Part shown: positions 14,459 to 18,558 of the stretch, in pieces
How the letters are laid out: each line of letters starts with the position of its first letter
How positions within the stretch are numbered: position 1 is the stretch's first letter
Assembly: GCA_900769285.1 (NCBI GenBank)
Contig: CAAGGB010000228.1
Span: forward strand, 1 to 18,558
Origin: Victivallales bacterium
GTDB taxonomy: Bacteria; Verrucomicrobiota; Lentisphaeria; Oligosphaerales; Oligosphaeraceae
Reading direction: 5' to 3'
DNA length: 18,558 bases
Position numbers and translations under genes: made by a program
Notes under the pieces: model-generated
Told to the model about the DNA's origin: nothing
Database searches by the model: none
The model's input: only the letters and a program-made list of their open reading frames with translations

Positions 14459-15163
14459 ATGACCGACATCGCCTCCAACATCCTCCTCGTCCAGGAACGC
14501 ATCCGCCACGCGCTCGAACGCGCCGGACGCCCCCTCGACAGCGCACGGCTCCTCGCCGTCTCCAAGACCTTCACCGTCGCCGACATCCGCCAGGCACACG
14601 ACGCCGGACTCCGCGCCTTCGGAGAGAACCGGCCACAGGAGCTCGCCGAGAAGACGCCCCTGCTCCCCGACGACATCGAATGGCACCTCATCGGACACCT
14701 CCAGGCCAACAAGGTGCGACTCGCCGTCCGCCACGCCGCCTGCATCCACTCCATCGACTCACCCGAACTCCTCGATCGCCTCCAGCGCATCGCCGCCGAG
14801 GAGAACAAAGCCACCCCATTCCTGGTCGAAGTCAATGTCTCCGGCGAGACCTCCAAATTCGGCGTCCGGCCCGAACAGGCCGAGGCCCTCCTCGCCGAAG
14901 GCGCCACAAGGGGCCCTGCCACTCCCGTCGGACTGATGACCGTCGCCCCCGCCGACGCCTCCGAACGCGACCTGCACCGCCTCTTCGCCTCCCTGCGCAC
15001 CCTCCGTGACCAGCTCCAGCAGCGCCTCGGCGTCCAACTGCCCGAACTCTCCATGGGCATGTCGCACGACTTCGAGATCGCCCTCGCCGAGGGCGCCACC
15101 ATCGTCCGTGTCGGCTCCGCCATCTTCGGCGGCCGAACCTACCCGCAACCCGAACAGCACTAG
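14459..15163 (+). CDS. yggS: Pyridoxal-phosphate homeostasis protein (YggS/PLPBP)
   Basis: This encodes a 234-residue single-domain alanine-racemase-fold protein that binds PLP but has no known catalytic activity. LLAVSKTFTVADI at 31-43 holds the PLP-binding Lys36. Other signatures are FGENRPQEL at 54-62, IEWHLIGHLQANKVRL at 73-88, VNVSGETSKFGV at 125-136 and LSMGMSHDFEIALAEGATIV at 197-216, followed by the phosphate-binding RVGSAIFG. The family buffers PLP in the cytoplasm, and its loss in E. coli disturbs isoleucine/valine and CoA metabolism. That is of interest because panB and panC lie in the same plus-strand run. The ATG at 14459 begins just before the conserved sequence; it has no visible Shine-Dalgarno site. 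The frame is open back to 14345, but that part is AT-rich promoter DNA. Confidence 0.94.
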   Translation: MTDIASNILLVQERIRHALERAGRPLDSARLLAVSKTFTVADIRQAHDAGLRAFGENRPQELAEKTPLLPDDIEWHLIGHLQANKVRLAVRHAACIHSIDSPELLDRLQRIAAEENKATPFLVEVNVSGETSKFGVRPEQAEALLAEGATRGPATPVGLMTVAPADASERDLHRLFASLRTLRDQLQQRLGVQLPELSMGMSHDFEIALAEGATIVRVGSAIFGGRTYPQPEQH

Positions 15164-15178
15164 CAACCCCGACGCACC

Positions 15179-16537
15179 ATGAACAGTACCAGACCACTCG
15201 CACTGGCCTCAGCGCTCGCCGCCGCCACTCTTCTCCCCGGCTGCGCCTACTGGCCCTTCAGCACCATCCACAAATGGTGGGTCGGACAGCGACCGCAGGT
15301 CTCCGTCTACAAGCCCGAGACGCCCGTCAGCGAAAACGCCAAGGTCAGACAGGGCGCACCCAGCGACCAGGCCGACACACGCTCCGTCGACAACCTCAAG
15401 CGACTCGCCAAGGCCGGAAACCCCAACGCGCAGGTCGCGCTCGGCAAATTCTACTTCGATGGCGCCGGCGACGTCAAGAAGGACCCCGAAAAGGCCTTCG
15501 AGCTCTTCCTCGCCGCCGCCAAGAGCAAGAACCCACAGGGCATGTACAACGTCGCCATCTGCTTCGACGGCGGCGTCGGCACCAGGCAGAACGCGCAGCT
15601 CGCCCTCGACTGGTACAACCGCGCCGCCGAGGCCAGAGTCCCCGAGGCCATGACCAAGGTCGCAGCCGTCGCCGAGGAGAAGGGTGACTACCTCCAGGCG
15701 CTCAAGTACCTCCGCATCCTTGGCGAAAACGGAGACCCCGTCTGCCTCCGCAAGGCCGCGCTCCTCCTCATCAACGGCTTCGGCGAGCCCGCCACGCCCG
15801 ACGAGCCCTTCCAGCTCCTCCTCAAGGCCTCACAGCTCGGCGATGTCCGCGCTCAGCTCCACCTCGCCGACTGCTATCAGCGGGGACGCTTCACCGAAGC
15901 CGACTACGACGAGATGTTCAGTTGGCTCACCATCGCCGCACAGACCGGTGACCCCGAGGCACAGTGCAAGCTCGCCTACTGCTACGCCATCGGCATGGGA
16001 ACCGCCAGAAACGCCGACATCGCCTTCAACTGGTACCGACAGGCCGCACAGGCCAACTACCCCGCCGCCCTCGCCGCACTCGGTGACTGCCACCTCGAAG
16101 GCCGAGGCACACACAGGGACATCCGCAAGGCCGTCGAACTCTACCGCAAGGCCGCCGACGCACGGGACTTCGTCGCACAGTACCGGCTCGCGCAGCTCCA
16201 CCTCCGCGGACTCGGCGTCGAACAGTCGGCGGAACGCGCCGCCGAATACCTCAAGGCCGCCGCCGCCCAGAACTTCCCCCCCGCGCTCTTCAGACTCGGA
16301 CAGCTCCACGAGGAGGGACAGACCCTCCCCAAGGACACCACCGCCGCCTTCACCTGCTACCTCAAGGCCGCCGAGCAGAACGACACCGCCGCCATGGAGC
16401 GACTCGCACTCTGCTACCTCAACGGCATCGGCACACCCATCGACGCCAGCATGGCCTACCGCTGGCTCGCCAACGCCGCAGCCATGGGCAGCCGTAACGC
16501 AAAACGGCTCATCGACCAGCATCACCTCAAGCCCTGA
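15179..16537 (+). CDS. Sel1-repeat lipoprotein
   Basis: This encodes a 452-residue protein. The signal peptide ends in the lipobox LPGC, with Cys22 as the lipidated residue, so the protein should be anchored in the envelope. A ~50-residue polar linker precedes ten consecutive Sel1-like (TPR-type) repeats of about 36 residues, from about 72 to 437. Clear examples are DPEAQCKLAYCYAIGMGT followed by ARNADIAFNWYRQAAQAN, and YPAALAALGDCHLEGRGT followed by HRDIRKAVELYRKAADAR. Repeat 3 is shorter and degenerate. Sel1 repeats form a helical superhelix that binds other proteins; the partner is unknown and no enzymatic motif is present. The gene starts 15 nt after yggS without a clear ribosome binding site and precedes panB by 44 nt, so it is probably part of the same transcript. 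A functional link with pantothenate synthesis is not evident. Confidence 0.92.
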   Translation: MNSTRPLALASALAAATLLPGCAYWPFSTIHKWWVGQRPQVSVYKPETPVSENAKVRQGAPSDQADTRSVDNLKRLAKAGNPNAQVALGKFYFDGAGDVKKDPEKAFELFLAAAKSKNPQGMYNVAICFDGGVGTRQNAQLALDWYNRAAEARVPEAMTKVAAVAEEKGDYLQALKYLRILGENGDPVCLRKAALLLINGFGEPATPDEPFQLLLKASQLGDVRAQLHLADCYQRGRFTEADYDEMFSWLTIAAQTGDPEAQCKLAYCYAIGMGTARNADIAFNWYRQAAQANYPAALAALGDCHLEGRGTHRDIRKAVELYRKAADARDFVAQYRLAQLHLRGLGVEQSAERAAEYLKAAAAQNFPPALFRLGQLHEEGQTLPKDTTAAFTCYLKAAEQNDTAAMERLALCYLNGIGTPIDASMAYRWLANAAAMGSRNAKRLIDQHHLKP

Positions 16538-16581
16538 TCACACCGCACACACACCCAAAACATAAAGGAGACACACCCACC

Positions 16582-17421
<840 letters not shown>

Positions 17422-17457
17422 CCCACACCACACCCTCAAAAAAAGGACTCCCCCCCC

Positions 17458-18297
17458 ATGCAGATACTCCGCACCATCGAGGAAACTCGCCAGCTCGCCG
17501 ACGCCTGGCGCCACCGCAACGAGACCATCGCCATCGTCCCCACCATGGGCTACCTCCATGACGGACACCTCTCACTCGTCGACATCGCCAAACAGCACGC
17601 CCAGCACGTCGTCGTCTCCATCTTCGTCAACCCCACCCAGTTCGGCCCCAACGAGGACCTCGACAAATACCCCAGAGACTTCGAGCACGACGAGGCACTC
17701 CTCCGCTCACGAGGCGTCGACGCCGTCTTCTATCCCGAGCCAGCCACCATGTACGCCCCTGACTTCTCCACCTGGGTCTCCGAGGACTCCCTCTCACAGG
17801 CTCTCTGCGGACTCTCCAGACCCATCCACTTCCGGGGCGTCTGCACCGTCTGCCTCAAGCTCTTCAACATCACCCGCGCCGATGTCGCCGTCTTCGGCAA
17901 GAAGGACGCACAGCAGGCACTCATCATCCGACGCATGGTCCGAGACCTCAATGTCCCCATCGACATCATCCTCGCACCGCTCGTCCGCGAACCCGACGGA
18001 CTCGCACGCTCCTCCAGAAACAAATACCTCTCACCCGACGAGCACCAGCGCGCGCTCGCCATCTCCAGAGGCATCTTCGCCGCCGAGAAGGCCTACCGCG
18101 ACGGCTGCCGCAGCGCCGACGCTCTCAAGGACATCCTACGCTCCTCCATCGAGCAGGGACAGGGACGCATCGACTATGTCGAGGTCGTCGCGCAGGCCAC
18201 CATCCGCCCCATCGACACCATCGACCAGCCAGCCCTCATCGCCTGCGCCGCCTACTTCGGAAACACCCGACTCATCGACAACGCCTTCCTCGAATAG
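17458..18297 (+). CDS. panC: Pantothenate synthetase
   Basis: This encodes a 279-residue cytoplasmic ligase. It joins pantoate and beta-alanine using ATP, through a pantoyl-adenylate. PTMGYLHDGHLSL at 28-40 contains the nucleotide-binding His34 and His37. FVNPTQFGPNEDLDKYPRD is at 56-74, CGLSRPIHFRGVCTVCLKLF at 117-136, FGKKDAQQ at 146-153 and REPDGLARSSRNKYLS at 177-192. All expected motifs are present. The start is set by AAGGA (17443-17447), followed by a 10-nt spacer that includes eight consecutive C residues. It directly follows panB. The 190 nt after the stop (18298-18487) hold no convincing gene, promoter or strong terminator. Confidence 0.96.
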   Translation: MQILRTIEETRQLADAWRHRNETIAIVPTMGYLHDGHLSLVDIAKQHAQHVVVSIFVNPTQFGPNEDLDKYPRDFEHDEALLRSRGVDAVFYPEPATMYAPDFSTWVSEDSLSQALCGLSRPIHFRGVCTVCLKLFNITRADVAVFGKKDAQQALIIRRMVRDLNVPIDIILAPLVREPDGLARSSRNKYLSPDEHQRALAISRGIFAAEKAYRDGCRSADALKDILRSSIEQGQGRIDYVEVVAQATIRPIDTIDQPALIACAAYFGNTRLIDNAFLE

Positions 18298-18487
18298 CTC
18301 CCCCTCCCAGACGCCTGGGGCGAGCCTCCCGCACACCCCATGACGGATACGCCGTCGCCTGGCCACAGACCAGAACGGTTCAGCCGTCTCGCCCACACAC
18401 ACTACATGCACCTTCGCCCCGGCACGACACCAGAGAACGCCGGCTCAACCCCAGACACTTGAGGCACCCTCACCGGAGAACACAGCC

Positions 18488-18558
18488 ATGAAGAAGCTCA
18501 CCAGCAGCGTCTACACCTTCGCGGACCTCATCGCCGACGACTTCCTCTACGTCGACAA
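18488..18558 (+). CDS. AAA-ATPase-like / DUF1703-type protein, N-terminal fragment (runs off right edge)
   Basis: Only 23 full codons are present: MKKLTSSVYTFADLIADDFL, then YVD. The pattern MKKL....TF..+I...+LYVDK matches the very conserved N-terminus of AAA-ATPase-like (PF09820) proteins that usually end in a DUF1703 PD-(D/E)XK nuclease domain; I infer the family from this alone. GGAG lies 10 nt upstream of the ATG. Such genes often occur as many diverged copies in gut PVC and Bacteroidota genomes, with unknown function. The Walker A motif would lie beyond the window. Confidence 0.6.
   Translation, partial: MKKLTSSVYTFADLIADDFLYVD

Noticed and set aside
18340..18462. Forty-codon frame between panC and the right-edge gene
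   Set aside because: It has no ribosome binding site, biased composition and no recognisable feature; it is likely chance.

Overview
This is a high-GC bacterial window holding ordinary chromosomal genes. The organism is probably a member of the PVC superphylum, and Lentisphaerota (Victivallis-like) is my best guess. The signs are a type II secretion pseudopilin of the FTLIELLVVIAIIAIL / H-Xn-DG class that is greatly expanded in that group, a Na+-translocating NQR subunit, a large AsmA-type protein, and the start of a DUF1703-type AAA-ATPase-like protein. I infer this from family knowledge; there is no rRNA or other direct taxonomic marker. I see no tRNA, rRNA, CRISPR array, insertion sequence or phage gene.

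Layout. The left block (1-4781) is on the minus strand and reads nqrD, then a 1103-residue AsmA-like protein, then a secreted protein that runs off the left edge. A 332-nt divergent, AT-rich intergenic region follows. A plus-strand block then reads rdgC-like, acpS, cinA (closely packed), recA (own promoter) and serA (own promoter). Next come a strong intrinsic terminator, a TATAAT promoter and a monocistronic pseudopilin gene. A convergent 270-nt gap holds two nearly identical hairpins. The minus-strand pair dciA-like (DUF721) and prc (tail-specific protease) faces this gap. A divergent promoter region at about 14.4 kb serves dciA one way and the other way yggS, a Sel1-repeat lipoprotein, panB and panC. 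The right edge catches the first 71 nt of an AAA-ATPase-like gene.

How the genes fit together. The rdgC-acpS-cinA-recA stretch combines a predicted RecA modulator, carrier-protein activation, NMN/nucleotide repair and recombination. yggS, panB and panC link PLP homeostasis with pantothenate/CoA supply, and AcpS consumes CoA. AsmA-like, Prc and the Sel1 lipoprotein are cell-envelope proteins. NqrD is one membrane subunit of a six-subunit Na+ pump whose other subunits are not in the window.

Composition. The plus strand is C-rich almost throughout. Plus-strand genes therefore use mostly C-ending codons and minus-strand genes mostly G-ending codons. This also produces many long, meaningless antisense reading frames. 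I found no obvious novel defence or mobile system. The most unusual signals are non-coding (twin hairpins, inverted repeats at recA and serA) and contextual (nqrD without its partner genes, rdgC-like beside recA).
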